Assembly: GCA_009746045.1 (NCBI GenBank)
Contig: RPFO01000253.1
Coordinates: 2,509,888 to 2,573,887, forward strand
DNA from: Mesostigma viride
Lineage: Eukaryota; Streptophyta; Mesostigmatophyceae; Mesostigmatales; Mesostigmataceae
Reading direction: 5' to 3'
Length of the DNA stretch: 64,000 bases
Position 1 is the first letter of the stretch, and each line of letters opens with the position of its first letter. This document shows positions 8,221 to 19,381 of the stretch, one piece after another. The notes under the pieces are model-generated. The model did no database searches. It was not told the origin of the DNA and saw only the letters and a list, made by a program, of their open reading frames with translations. Position numbers and translations under genes: made by a program.

Positions 8221-11200
8221 TGTCCCTCCCCTTGGGGGTAGAAGTAGCGGTAGCTCAGGTAGATAGGGTAGATAGCGTAGTAGGAGTAAATAGTGTAGAT
8301 AGCAGTAGCTCCGCCGTACAGGCACCGTTAGTTGCGGATACCGGCGCGAGTATGGAGCCAGTTGGTGAGGCTCCAGCCACGGCTACAATTCCGGCTTCGG
8401 GCAGCAACGCGGACGCCCCGCCGACGCATGCAGCCCCGAGGAGTGCGGCCCGCAGCTTGCTCCTCTTTCGAGGGGGTCTGGCAGTGCCATCAACAGCACT
8501 GGACCCCTTCCTCAAGGGCAAGACTGTCATGGACGTGCAGTTCATGGTCGACACGGGCGCTTCCACATCATTCATCAATGAGGCACTGGCGCGTCGCGCT
8601 GGCTACACTATACGGCCACACGCGACAGTGGTAAATGTGACTTACTCAGATGGTCGCAAGAACCCCTCGCCAGGTCTAGTCGACATCAAGGCGGTGATTC
8701 AGGGCATCCCTGTGGAGCTTACCGCCACTGTCGCGCCGCTGGGCGCAGCCGATATCATTATTGGCATTGACTGGATGGACGCTCAGGATGTTGACATCAG
8801 CATTAAGCGTCGCGTGGTGTGGTTCCCCGACGGCTCCTTTTGGAGTCCGGTTGGCGAATATCAGGCGCAGGGTCCCACTGTGCACAACGTCACGCACGAG
8901 CGGGAATTTACCCAACCCCGCCAAGCCTCACAGATCCTCATGAGCATCAAGTCGTTGGAGGGCAAGTTGCGTCAGGGCAAGGAATACTACATGTATCGCC
9001 TCGACCTCGCTGCCGTGGAGCTCATGCTCAATGAGATCGGTGTGGGCTTCACCCCCGAGGAGACTGAGCGCTACAATGCGGTGTTGGCAGCACGCGCGAA
9101 GCTCTTTGATGAGAGTAAGCAAGAGTTTCCCCCGCCGCGCTCGGTGCTCCACCGCATCCAATTGCAGGAGGGCTATGGCCCTACGACGTCCCCTATGTAC
9201 CGCATGGGTCCGGTGGAGCTGGTGGAGCTCAAGAAGATCTTGATGGCGCTTCTGGAGCGGGGTCTCATCGAGCCCAGCAACAGCCCCTTCTCAGCAGGCG
9301 TGCTGTTGGTCCCCAAGCCTGGGGGCAAGTGGCGGCTCGTCACGGACTATCGTAAGCTGAACGCTATTACGGTAAAGTCCAAGTACCCTCTCCCCCGCAT
9401 CGACGATATCTTCAACCGCGTGCAGGGCGCCACATGTTTCACCGTCCTTGATTGCGCAGACGGGTTCTGGCAGTTAAGGATTGCGCCGGAGGACTGTCAT
9501 AAAACGGCGTTCAACACGCCGTTCGGCCACTATCAGTTCCGTGTGGCCGCCATGGGGTTGTGCAATTCCCCTGCGAGCTTTCAGATGCTCATGAATGACA
9601 TCCTCCGCCCAGTCATGGGAACCGCGCATCTCCCGCAGGTTTCCCGTGACCTCGAGGACCCCAACCGGGGCGCGAAGCCCCCGTGGTCCTACAAGCGCAC
9701 TTGTGCGCTCGCATACCTGGATGACATCTTGGTGTACTCCAAGACCTTTGAGGATCACCTCGAGGACGTCGCCACGGTATTGCGCATCATGGAGGAGGAG
9801 AATCTTTCGGTCCGCAAGGCCAAGGTCCGCGCTGGTCGCAGCGTACCGTTCCTCGGTCATACCCTGTCCGCTGCCGGCGTCGCGACGGACCCCTCCAAGA
9901 TCGCCTCCATCCAGCAGTGGCCGACCCCGACCAACGTCAAGGGCGTGCGCAGCTTTTTGGGTGTCGCGTCGTATTACCGACGTTTCATCCCCCGTTTCGC
10001 GACGATCGCTGCCCCCATTAACGCCCTCCTCAAGAAGGGTGTTCCTTTCGTTTGGTCGGAACCGTGCCAACAGGCCTTTGAGGCCCTCAAGCGCAGCCTG
10101 ACCACGGCCCCCGTGCTCGTTATCTCGGACCCGTCCAAGCCCTTTGTGGTCGCAACGGACGCGAGCAAGGTTGCAATCGGCGGTGTCCTATTGCAGGACC
10201 AGGGTCAGGGGTTGCAGCCGGTCGAGTACATCTCCCGGACTATGATCCCTGCCGAGCGCAACTATCCGGTACACCAGCAGGAGCTTCTTGCCGTGGTCTA
10301 CTGCTGCCATACCTGGCGCCATCATCTTCTCGGGGCCCAGTTTGACGTTGCCATCAGCGAGCAGGGGGATCTTGATCCCCACCGGCTGATCATCCACACG
10401 GATCATCGGCCCCTCACGCATCTGCTCGCCCAACCCAACCTGGTGCCCCGTCAAGCACGCTGGCTGGAGTACTTGTCCCAGTTCGCCCCCTTTAAGATTC
10501 AGTACGTCAAGGGTGCAGAGAACGTGGTCCCAGACGCCCTTTCCCGGCGGGAGGACTACTGGTTCTATGAAGATCTGGGAGTACTACATACCACTTGCGT
10601 CCCAGCTCAGGCGCCCGGCACGTCCTATGGTGACCTTCCGCGGTCACCGCAGGCTCGTTATTTGTTTCACACGGGTCGTACCACCATGGACGACCTATCC
10701 CCCGACTGGGGTTCGCACGAGGACGTGCGCGCCCCCGGGGAAGGGGAGGGGTCCCATTCGCGCTTGCCACTCAGCCACGTGGTCCCGGCTCAGGGAATTT
10801 TTCACTTGCAGCCCATTGGGTCCCCCACCATTTTCTCGGAGTACGTATACCAAACCCTCGAGACTGAAGAGGAGGCGGATGCGTACACCGTCACCTCCGT
10901 TCTGGAGACGCTGATCAGCCGATTCACCGTCACGGAAGCAGCAGCCCTGGAGGCGATCAGGTCGCACCCTCAGCAGATGGGCAAGCTCCCGTGCAAGTTC
11001 CAGGACGGACGACTCTATGTCATGGTGAGACCTGACTGCTGGCGCCTGTACGTCCCGGAGATATGTAGAGCGGCTCTGCTCCATGAGCTCCACGACTCCC
11101 TCACCGGTGGCCACCAAGGAATCCATCGCCTGCTGCCGCGGGCCCGAAAGAACTTCTACTGGCCAGGTATGCGGGAGTACATCGAGACGTACGTGCGCGA

Positions 11201-11347
11201 GTGTCCATCATGCCAGATCATGAAGTCCCGCAACACGGGGTCACAAGCGATCCCCAAGACGCTGCCTGACCCCATGGCGCCTTGGGACTCATTGATGATG
11301 GATTTTATTGGCCCCTTCCGGAAGACCAAGCACGGCAACAGCATGAT
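8139..11347 (+). CDS. pol: Ty3/gypsy Pol, first segment: protease, RT, RNase H, start of integrase
   Basis: In the -1 frame relative to gag, this frame opens after a stop at 8136-8138 and has no early ATG, so a frameshift or other recoding is expected. In order: retropepsin with VDTGAS (about 8546-8563); reverse transcriptase with the catalytic YLDD (about 9714-9725); RNase H with VVATDAS (about 10147); integrase HHCC zinc motif (about 11080-11215); and the first catalytic Asp in the MMDFIG block (about 11300). The frame is cut at 11347 by the copia insertion and resumes at 15859 after the duplicated target ATGAT. It copies RNA to DNA and integrates the product in the nucleus. No internal stop is present. 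It is now broken by insertion and not functional as it stands. Confidence 0.92.
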
Positions 11348-12155
11348 TGTTAGGGATATTATATCCACCTGGCCACAATATATCCCAGCCTGATTTATTT
11401 CTTGTTGGATTTATTCCATATGGACTGGGAATTTGATAGCTATGATGAGCTAGATGGAACAGGCTCAATGAGCTGATCAATATTCATGTGCCATAGTCGT
11501 ATACTTGGACATGGATGACTTGTAACCTGAGTCAGCCTAGTAGCATCACGTATTTGATTGACAAGTGGTGCTATGGCCTATTGGACAAGTGTTTGGTCCA
11601 TGAGCTGACAAGTGTTGGAAGCTCATGATGACACATGTTATGACTTACATGATGACAAGTGGGTAGACTCATTGCATGACACTTGTCACTCCAAGGAGAA
11701 GAGATGTGTCACTTTATTAATTATGTTATGTGGCACATTATTACGTAGACACTTGGCATCTAGCTATTATGCCAGCTCATTGGATCATGTCTAGAATGTT
11801 CTAGGAATGTTCTAAGAATATGCCAGGAATATTCCTGGAATATACTGAGAATATGCTGGGAATATGCTAGGAATATGCTAGGATGTTTCTACAAGCTTCT
11901 GTGATGATGTCATTGCTGATGTCATCCTTCCTAGCCTAAAAGGTATAAAAGGAAACTGCCCCCTAAGGGCAGGTACCTCCATTCAACCTCCATTCAAGCT
12001 CTTCTCCAACTATTATATTCTAATAAAGCCATTTATTCTTCCACGTAAATTGTCTTCAACCTCTCTTTCTTTCAGCACCTGCAAGGTGTGTGGGTAGCAA
12101 GGCCAAGCACAAGGCATTGTGTAAAACCCATTAGTCTCCTCTCCCAATTCAAACA
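11348..12155 (+). repeat. Copia left LTR
   Basis: An 808-bp repeat with a TATA box (GGTATAAAAGG, about 11942-11951) and AATAAA (about 12022). Between about 11790 and 11880 it carries many copies of GAATATGC/GGAATGTTC-type words. It differs from the right LTR by one visible G/C change near 11498. Confidence 0.95.
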
Positions 12156-12171
12156 TGGTATCGGAGGTTTG
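12156..12171 (+). promoter_or_regulatory. Copia primer-binding site
   Basis: TGGTATCGGAGG starts directly after the LTR. It is close to the plant initiator tRNA-Met primer site TGGTATCAGAGC. Confidence 0.85.
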
Positions 12172-12238
12172 TTACTGAGGAACAAGAAGACCACTGTGAA
12201 CCCAGAGACATCCAGTTCCATTGGCGACTGAAGACACC

Positions 12239-13903
12239 ATGGCTACCAAGGAAGCGTGCTACAAGCAATTCCGGGCAACAAGCAAGTCCATCACAACGTT
12301 TGATGGGCGGTCTCTGAGGAAATGGGAAGAAATCAAGGCTGTGTTGAAGGCCTTAGCATCGGCCTATTGTGACCTGGTCAAGGTCCTAACTGGAGAGGAG
12401 GATTCGCTAAAGGAGGTCAAGACTGCGCTGCTGGAGGCGGAGGAGCTACTGCACGGAAGGCGTTCTGCTCAAGCAAAGAAGGAGGGCTCCCCTAACGGCC
12501 AGGTTTTCCACACTACTACGAAGAAAAGTGGAGGAAAGAGGCGGTGCAATTACTGCAAGAAGGCCGGGCACGTGGACACCCAGTGCTGGGAGAAGCATCC
12601 GGAGCTGAAGCAAGAACGCAAGAACAAGGCAACGCGACGGAACCAAGCGAGAAAGGAGCACTCACCAGGTGCCAGCGAGGCGCGTATCACCGAGGAGGCT
12701 GCGGAGCGGTCCGGCTTCGTCTTCGCCACCATCGCCGAGTCGCCATCGCCGTCGGATGCTGCTGCACTCACGCAGTATGAAAAGAAAGCACCGACCAGCT
12801 GGGTGCTGGATTCCGCAGCGAGCTGTCACATGACGCCATGCCCGTCGGACTTCGTGTGCCTGCACCCTCATGACAGGGAAATCGCCGGCTCAGGCGGCCA
12901 ACTGAAGGCGACAGCCATCGGGACTGTCAAACTGAAGCTGCCGGGTCAGGACGCGGACGTGCACCTCCAAAACGCGCTGCTCGTTCCCAGGCTGAGCACC
13001 CGACTTCTATCAGTCGGCCAGCTCGTCAAGGATGGCCACAAGGTCGACCTCGCCCAGCGGGTTGCTGTGCTGGACAGCAGGCACTGCAGCATCGGGACGA
13101 GGAACAACACCTACTTTTTGCCCGCGCACGGTGCGGACGCAGCGATGGACGCCATCCCAGAGCTGAAATCGTCGGCGACGAGCTTCAAGAACGACGCTGC
13201 CTGTCAAGGGCAGAAAATGGCGAGCAGCGAGCGCAGCATCTCACGTGCCTCGGGACACGCGGCGGAGTGGCTGGCCGTGGGCCTAACGGTCATACTGGCC
13301 ATGCTTGTCCGTGTATGCGGGATCGGGGGCGGCCTACTGGGCATTACTCGCACACTGCGTGGCTTTTTATACTCTGCGCCGGCCCAGTGGAAGTTCACGC
13401 CAATTCGAGAAGTTTCCAGCGCAATGGAGAAGTCCGTGTCAGACGCTGAAGTACTTCCAGAAACCGCGGTCCAGAACAGCCCAGTGCAGGCGGAGCGCGT
13501 TGTCGCCGCCAGCATACCAGGTGACACTGGTGCTAGTAATCAAAGTCCGGCGACCAGACCAAAGGCGCGGCGCATGAACGCTGCCAGCCTAACTGAGGGG
13601 GAACAAATTCGTGACGCAAGGGCGAAATCGACCAAGCTGCCAAATTTTTCCAAGTCCTGGACTGCCAAGTCCGGTGCTGGCGCGAGGCCTCGAGCGAGCC
13701 GACAACGACGTGGACAGCGACCTGTCAGCCAAAGTGTTGTCAAGCACCAACGGTCAACTCGGGTGCAAAATGCTGCCAAGGCATCACGTCGGTCAGTTTA
13801 CGGTGTTCGGCCAGGCCATGGCATTTGCAATTGCGCTAGCTGCAACGACCCTTGGAAATTGTCGCCCAGGATGCACAGACCCCACTCCTCAAGGTTGCCC
13901 TAA
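12239..13903 (+). CDS. Copia Gag-protease with a replaced C-terminal half
   Basis: A 554-aa ORF starting in an ACCATGG context. A shortened Gag (residues 1-90) keeps the FDGRSLRKWEEIK and EAEELLHGR blocks but is much shorter than usual. A CCHC knuckle (CNYCKKAGHVDTQC) is near 12544-12585. The aspartic protease signature WVLDSAASCHMT lies near 12800-12835, followed by the usual LLSVGQL segment. After about residue 310 the copia sequence ends and an unrelated Ala/Ser/Arg-rich region begins. It holds one strongly hydrophobic stretch at about 13270-13345 that could span a membrane, then a basic tail. That part may be captured host sequence or non-coding filler. No integrase or RT follows. Confidence 0.8.
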   Translation: MATKEACYKQFRATSKSITTFDGRSLRKWEEIKAVLKALASAYCDLVKVLTGEEDSLKEVKTALLEAEELLHGRRSAQAKKEGSPNGQVFHTTTKKSGGKRRCNYCKKAGHVDTQCWEKHPELKQERKNKATRRNQARKEHSPGASEARITEEAAERSGFVFATIAESPSPSDAAALTQYEKKAPTSWVLDSAASCHMTPCPSDFVCLHPHDREIAGSGGQLKATAIGTVKLKLPGQDADVHLQNALLVPRLSTRLLSVGQLVKDGHKVDLAQRVAVLDSRHCSIGTRNNTYFLPAHGADAAMDAIPELKSSATSFKNDAACQGQKMASSERSISRASGHAAEWLAVGLTVILAMLVRVCGIGGGLLGITRTLRGFLYSAPAQWKFTPIREVSSAMEKSVSDAEVLPETAVQNSPVQAERVVAASIPGDTGASNQSPATRPKARRMNAASLTEGEQIRDARAKSTKLPNFSKSWTAKSGAGARPRASRQRRGQRPVSQSVVKHQRSTRVQNAAKASRRSVYGVRPGHGICNCASCNDPWKLSPRMHRPHSSRLP

Positions 13904-15045
13904 TGTTTTGTCTGTGGGAAATGAACTTGTATGTCGACTTTTGTGTCGTGTTTGCTGGAAATTGTGAGGCGCCGTAAGCGTGCGTGTTCTGGTTCTTTCT
14001 TTGTGTTCTTCCAGCAATTATGTGTTTATTTTGCCATGCGTTCAGTGGCAATGGCCCACGCATTATTGGATTGTTCCCACGAGACGTTTTCTACGTACCT
14101 GGAGTGTATATCCAGAGTTTTTGCACGCTATTTGTGGCACTAGTCTGCGGCGTAGTGAAGCGCCGTTGTATCGTCGACTACGACTTGTTTTCGTAAGAAA
14201 AGTGCCTGTGACGCGTGTGTTATTTTGTTTTGTGCTGAGAGCATTGCTTGTATGCAAATGCTTACGTCCTTTGTGTCGAATTTGGCTGTGCATTTCGGCA
14301 TAGCCTGTAATGTCGGACGTAATGTTTACTCTCGGGCATTGATTTGTGAATCGTGACCAAGTAATCGTTACTTGTGTTCGCCTTTGTGGCGGTAATGTTT
14401 TGCACGTCCTGTTTTCTTTGCTATGAAGCGCGTTTATCTGTTATGGCCACTGTGTTTTGTGTTGAAGGTTGTATTGTACCTTGTTTGTGTGGCATTTGTT
14501 GCCATGTTTGTTTGCTCACCCCGTTTATTTGGTGTAAAACGTGATGTTGGTGTCATTTATTTTGTGAGATGGCGTATGTTATGTTGCTCCGTGTGTGTAC
14601 AGCACGTGTTGTTGCCGTTACCCTACCTCTATACCGTTTGGGTTAGCTCATAGGGACCTTCTTTGTTGGCATGTGTTGCCGTATTATATGTGTGGGACTG
14701 TGTGCCCCTATTGTGTCCATGGGCAGCCGCTTTGAGTGAGGGGGGAATGTAGCGTCTAGAGCACTTTTTCCAACTAAGGGTTGGGTATCAGCCATCCAGG
14801 ATGGGCAGCTAGTGCGTTGCTGCTATGGTAGGACACTCATTCGCGTTGCCGGGGGGGATCAGTGGCGGTAGTGGGGCTCACGACCGCATGTTGGAGCTTC
14901 AAGCGTTTCACGAGGACGGCATCTTCATTTTCAGTTGCACCATGCTAGCAACTGGACGGCATGCTACGAGCATGTGGTTAAGGGGGGTGTTGAGATTCCA
15001 CCTACCCAGTCATCTTTTGCATTGTGCCCATGTGGCTAAGGGGGG
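13904..15045 (+). other. Copia 3' non-coding region
   Basis: T/G-rich DNA without copia domains, occupying the place of integrase and RT. It includes two copies of a (C)ATGTGG-YTAAGGGGGGTGTT block (about 14968-14991 and 15029-15049), only the second of which adjoins the LTR. The T-rich, GT-rich texture resembles intron or UTR sequence, consistent with a captured genomic segment, but its source is not identifiable. Confidence 0.6.
15034..15045 (+). promoter_or_regulatory. Copia polypurine tract
   Basis: AAGGGGGG directly precedes the TGTTAGGG start of the right LTR. Confidence 0.8.
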
Positions 15046-15853
15046 TGTTAGGGATATTATATCCACCTGGCCACAATATATCCCAGCCTGATTTATTTCT
15101 TGTTGGATTTATTCCATATGGACTGGGAATTTGATAGCTATGATGAGCTAGATGGAACAGGCTCAATGAGCTGATCAATATTCATGTGCCATAGTCCTAT
15201 ACTTGGACATGGATGACTTGTAACCTGAGTCAGCCTAGTAGCATCACGTATTTGATTGACAAGTGGTGCTATGGCCTATTGGACAAGTGTTTGGTCCATG
15301 AGCTGACAAGTGTTGGAAGCTCATGATGACACATGTTATGACTTACATGATGACAAGTGGGTAGACTCATTGCATGACACTTGTCACTCCAAGGAGAAGA
15401 GATGTGTCACTTTATTAATTATGTTATGTGGCACATTATTACGTAGACACTTGGCATCTAGCTATTATGCCAGCTCATTGGATCATGTCTAGAATGTTCT
15501 AGGAATGTTCTAAGAATATGCCAGGAATATTCCTGGAATATACTGAGAATATGCTGGGAATATGCTAGGAATATGCTAGGATGTTTCTACAAGCTTCTGT
15601 GATGATGTCATTGCTGATGTCATCCTTCCTAGCCTAAAAGGTATAAAAGGAAACTGCCCCCTAAGGGCAGGTACCTCCATTCAACCTCCATTCAAGCTCT
15701 TCTCCAACTATTATATTCTAATAAAGCCATTTATTCTTCCACGTAAATTGTCTTCAACCTCTCTTTCTTTCAGCACCTGCAAGGTGTGTGGGTAGCAAGG
15801 CCAAGCACAAGGCATTGTGTAAAACCCATTAGTCTCCTCTCCCAATTCAAACA
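15046..15853 (+). repeat. Copia right LTR
   Basis: An 808-bp copy of 11348-12155, identical apart from one base in a by-eye comparison. Confidence 0.95.
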
Positions 15854-15988
15854 ATGATCTTGGTTTTCTTGGACCGCCTGACGCGCATGTGTCACTTGGC
15901 CCCATGCCCGGCCGAGCTCACGGCTGAGGCTTGCGCTAAGTTGTATCTCCACCACGTTTTTCGGTACCACGGACTCAGCCCGCAATTC
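15854..15988 (+). pseudogene. pol: Ty3/gypsy Pol, second segment: integrase core
   Basis: 45 codons that continue the integrase frame exactly once the copia element and one ATGAT copy are removed. They encode the stretch between the first and second catalytic Asp, ending in the HVFRYHGLSPQF-type segment that precedes the second Asp in gypsy integrases. The segment is cut again at 15988 by the short-terminal-repeat element, within the duplicated target AATTC. Confidence 0.88.
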
Positions 15989-18192
15989 TGTGAAAGCATA
16001 ATGGGCATATTCAAGACAGGATTCTTGACACCCTCCTTGCACATGATGCTGTCTATAAATACAAATGCTAGATCCTGGGCGAGGGTAGTCGGGTACCTAA
16101 GTGGATTCCCTCCTTACACGACACCCTGGTCTTGATATAAAACAGCAAGAAAAATGAGGGCAAGGTTGTGTAGCCCCATATTGTCACATGGAGTGCGCCA
16201 CACGAGGGTGGAGCCAAACTGGAAACAGGCTCTTAAACTGGAAAGACTGGTTGCTCAGTGTTGAGGCTGGATGCAGACTGTAGCCGGTACTGGTTGATGC
16301 CAGGGTTGCAGCTGGAAACGTTGGGAACTGGTAGCTGCTGGTAAACCGGTGACGTCAGCTGTTGTGTGTGCACACACGATCTATGCTGTGTGTGGGTACA
16401 GTTTCTTGTGTGGTGCTGGTAGTGCTACTTTGACCTGCTTGCCAACGGGTTTTGGTGCAACTTACTGCAACTACTACAAGGTGAACTGTGACGTGAGGAT
16501 GTAGAGCTGGTTGCTGGACTGCTACTTGCTAGCTAGACAAGTGCGTGCAGCTGACTGCAGCTACTATCTACTCTACGCCTGTGGTGGAGAGTCATGCATG
16601 TGCTGCTGGGTGCTACTACTTCTCCTTGCTGGCTAGGCAAGTGTGGGTAGCTGCCTGCATGGACTATGCAGTGTACTCTGTTCCTGCTGGTGTTGCCTGC
16701 TGTGCTTGTTGATGCCAGTGTGATGGTGCTGATGGGACTGTGCTGTTACTGCTGCCTACATTATGGGGCAACTGGTTGCTAGTGGGTGTCTAGTGCTGGC
16801 ACGTGATAATGCAACTAGCTGTTGCTGCATGCTGCTAGTGGTGCCTGCAACTAGTGCCTATGTGACTGAATTATAAAACTGCAACTAGTGCTGAAAACAA
16901 CGTGGGGGTTAGTGAGCACCCTCCTTAGTGTGGTGTGCAGCTGTGTCAGCAGGCTGGCCTTGAGAGCAGGACCCAGGGAATGTTCCCTTTTTTCTTGGAA
17001 ACTTGGAGCATGGCAGGCTCTGGGCTCTTGAAGTGATGACCGTTTAAAAAGAATTCCGGTTTAAAAGAATGCGCCCAAAAGAATGTTGATGCCACGCGAA
17101 ATGGTGCCGGTACAAAAGAAAGACCGGTTCTCATGAAAAATTCTTGAGGTAAACAGCTCCGCCGATTTCTCGTCGATGCTCACAGCTCGCGCGGCTCAGT
17201 GGGAGCCCGTCAGTGACCCCGCGCCGATTGAACGCACTGCACTCGGCCAAAAATGTGCTGCCAGGTAAAAAATCACTGGCGCTGCCTGGAACCAGAGCCG
17301 GCACCTTTTGAGTGCCAGGCTTCAGTGCCGACGTCCCCATCACCGAAATGTTGGCGTTTGATCAGTTTCGGGCATATTTAAGTATAAAAGCGTAGATCTG
17401 GCCTGCGCACCGGAGCTTGGGAAATTCTTGACGGATTTTAGCGACGGTAGGTGTCACCCCGAATATTTGGTGTTACCACACATTGAAGTAAGTCGATTGA
17501 AAGCCTTGAATTTCACGGTAGCATCTGCGCCATAATCATGGTCGTATCAAGTACAAGAATTCGACCAAGCTGCTCCGTATATGAAAATATTAACGATGAT
17601 CAAGGCGCTCAATAAAATGTGAGCTGCCGCTTAGAGGTTGGTTAATTCCCTTGAAAGATCTTGCCCCGGACCTCCGATGCCATGTGAAAGGCATGTGTGA
17701 TTATTATGGGGACTTAAATTAATAATTCGTAGGTGGTGAATCATTTCCGACTTAAGCGTCAGGAGCCAGGAAAATTATTTATTACGTCCATATGGTGTGG
17801 CTTTCCATGGCTACCTCAAGGTAGCATGAACATTGGTAATTATGGTAGGTGAGTGGTGGCGGCGGCCCTGGTATGGGCATGGGCCGACAATGGGTCGATA
17901 ACGACAGCTGGTATGTTGGAACATGGTGCATGCGCATGCATGACTCGGTACGGCATGGTATGACATGCACATGACACAATACTATAATCTGGTGAAGATA
18001 GTGACCAATGGTCCTAGTGCCATTGTACAACTTGGCACATAGTCATAGTGTCCGTTCACGTAGGACAAATCCCACTTAGGTACTACTATCCGAGCATATC
18101 TATTTGTTAATTAGGGCTCGAATACAGTTGCCCGTATTATAGATTTCTGCACGGTCAGCATAATGGGCATATTCAAGACAGGATTCTTGACA
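15989..18192. mobile_element. 2.2-kb element with 36-bp terminal direct repeats, inserted in gypsy integrase
   Basis: The boundaries are exact because the integrase frame is restored by removing 2,204 bp plus one copy of the duplicated target AATTC (15984-15988, 18193-18197). The element begins TGTGAA and ends TTGACA. Its only terminal repeat is 36 bp (15995-16030 and 18157-18192), which contains a TCAAGA...TCTTGA hairpin. TG...CA ends and a 5-bp target duplication point to retroviral-type integration. However, no primer site, polypurine tract or coding domain is visible. It resembles SMART/TRIM miniature LTR elements but is far longer inside. Confidence 0.8.
16031..18156. other. Interior of the short-terminal-repeat element
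   Basis: Non-coding by inspection. 16250-16880 is rich in GCTG, CTGCAACTA and CTACT words. 17035-17130 has GTTTAAAAGAAT/CAAAAGAAT repeats. 17760-18010 is rich in CATGG and GGTA words. No retroelement domain is seen. Confidence 0.6.
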
Positions 18193-19133
18193 AATTCATA
18201 TCGGACCGTGACAAGTTGTTCACGGCTCGCTTCTGGCAGGAGTTCTTTGAACGACTGGGCACCAAGGTGTCATTGGGGACAGCGTACCACAGCTCGTCCT
18301 CTCACCTGGTGGAGCGACTGAACCGCACAGTGCAAGAGACCATGCGACACTACACTGACGCGGTGGGAGGCAATTGGGAGGAGTTTCTGGGCTTGGTGGA
18401 ATTCTCCTTGAACAACGCCCCCCAGGCGGCCCATGGCTTCACGCCGTTCTTCCTCAACACTGGCAGGCACCCGCTTACGCCGACCGACCTTCTCACGAGC
18501 CCCGCTTTGGCAGAGAAAACGGTCCGGCGGGACACCCTGGAAGGGGTGGAGAAGCTGTTGGTTCAGATGCGTCAGGCCCATGACAGCGCGGTCAGGGGCT
18601 ACCGAGCCGCAGCCGAGCGCTATATGGCGAGGACCGCTAGTCGCCTGCACGCGCGCACCCCGTCGATTGAGGCAGGCGACTGGGTTCTGGTGGAAGGCCC
18701 CCGACTAGGACGTTTCTCCGAGAAGGTAGGAGGTGAGCTCAAGACCAAGCTCCGTCCTATGTTCCTGGGGCCTCACAAGGTCTTGGAGAAGCTGGGCGAT
18801 GTGATGTTCAAGGTCGACATCCCAAGCTCCTGGAACACTTCCCCCAACTTCCACCGCGATCAACTCAAGTTGTATCACCAGAACTCCATCCAAGGTCGCC
18901 TCAATCCGCCGGCCCCCGTCGAATACAACCCCGAGACCGGTGAACAGGAAGACGAGGTGGCCGAGATTGTGGACCACCGGGACATCCAGCGCGGGAGAAG
19001 CAGACAGCGACAGTACCGAGTACGATGGCGTTTTACCCAGCACGACTATGAGGACTCATGGCGTACGGAGAACGAGCTAGGCGGATGTGAGCGCCTGCTA
19101 CGGGAATACAAGAAGAGGTGTGCCCTACACTAG
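18193..19133 (+). pseudogene. pol: Ty3/gypsy Pol, third segment: integrase C-terminus and chromodomain
   Basis: Continues the integrase frame after the second insertion. The second catalytic Asp lies in an ISDRD block (about 18198-18212), and the catalytic Glu in HLVERLNRT (about 18310). A GPY/F-like region follows at about 18760-18870. The end (about 18950-19110) has the spacing of a chromodomain: EIVDH, then QYRVRW, then DSW and an ENELGG tail. Chromodomains steer chromoviruses towards particular chromatin marks (family knowledge). The frame stops at TAG 19131-19133. An early stop in this frame exists only because of the insertions. Confidence 0.88.
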
Positions 19134-19381
19134 GGCAGTAGATAGTAAGAAAGGTGTTCATCATGCAGGGCCGTACAGGTCCAGGTAAGGTACGTAGGCA
19201 GCCGCCACGGGCTGCAGGACACGTATGTAGGGGACCAGCTGGGTCCTGCACGAGGTATGTACAGGTATGTCCATATTGACAGGGTAGGTGGGTATGTAGA
19301 CAGCCGTACAGGCTTTCTTACAAGACGCTATGGTCCCGATACTGTTCCCGACTGGGTGTGCCCCTCACCTGGCGGTTGCAG

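Larger units (their letters stand above)
11348..15853 (+). mobile_element. Non-autonomous Ty1/copia retrotransposon inserted in gypsy pol
   Basis: A 4,506-bp element with 808-bp LTRs (TGTTAGGG...TTCAAACA) and a 5-bp target duplication ATGAT (11343-11347, 15854-15858). A primer site follows the left LTR, and a polypurine tract AAGGGGGG precedes the right one. Only Gag and protease are encoded; integrase, RT and RNase H are absent, so it must be mobilised in trans. One base differs between the LTRs in my comparison, which implies a very recent insertion. Confidence 0.93.
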
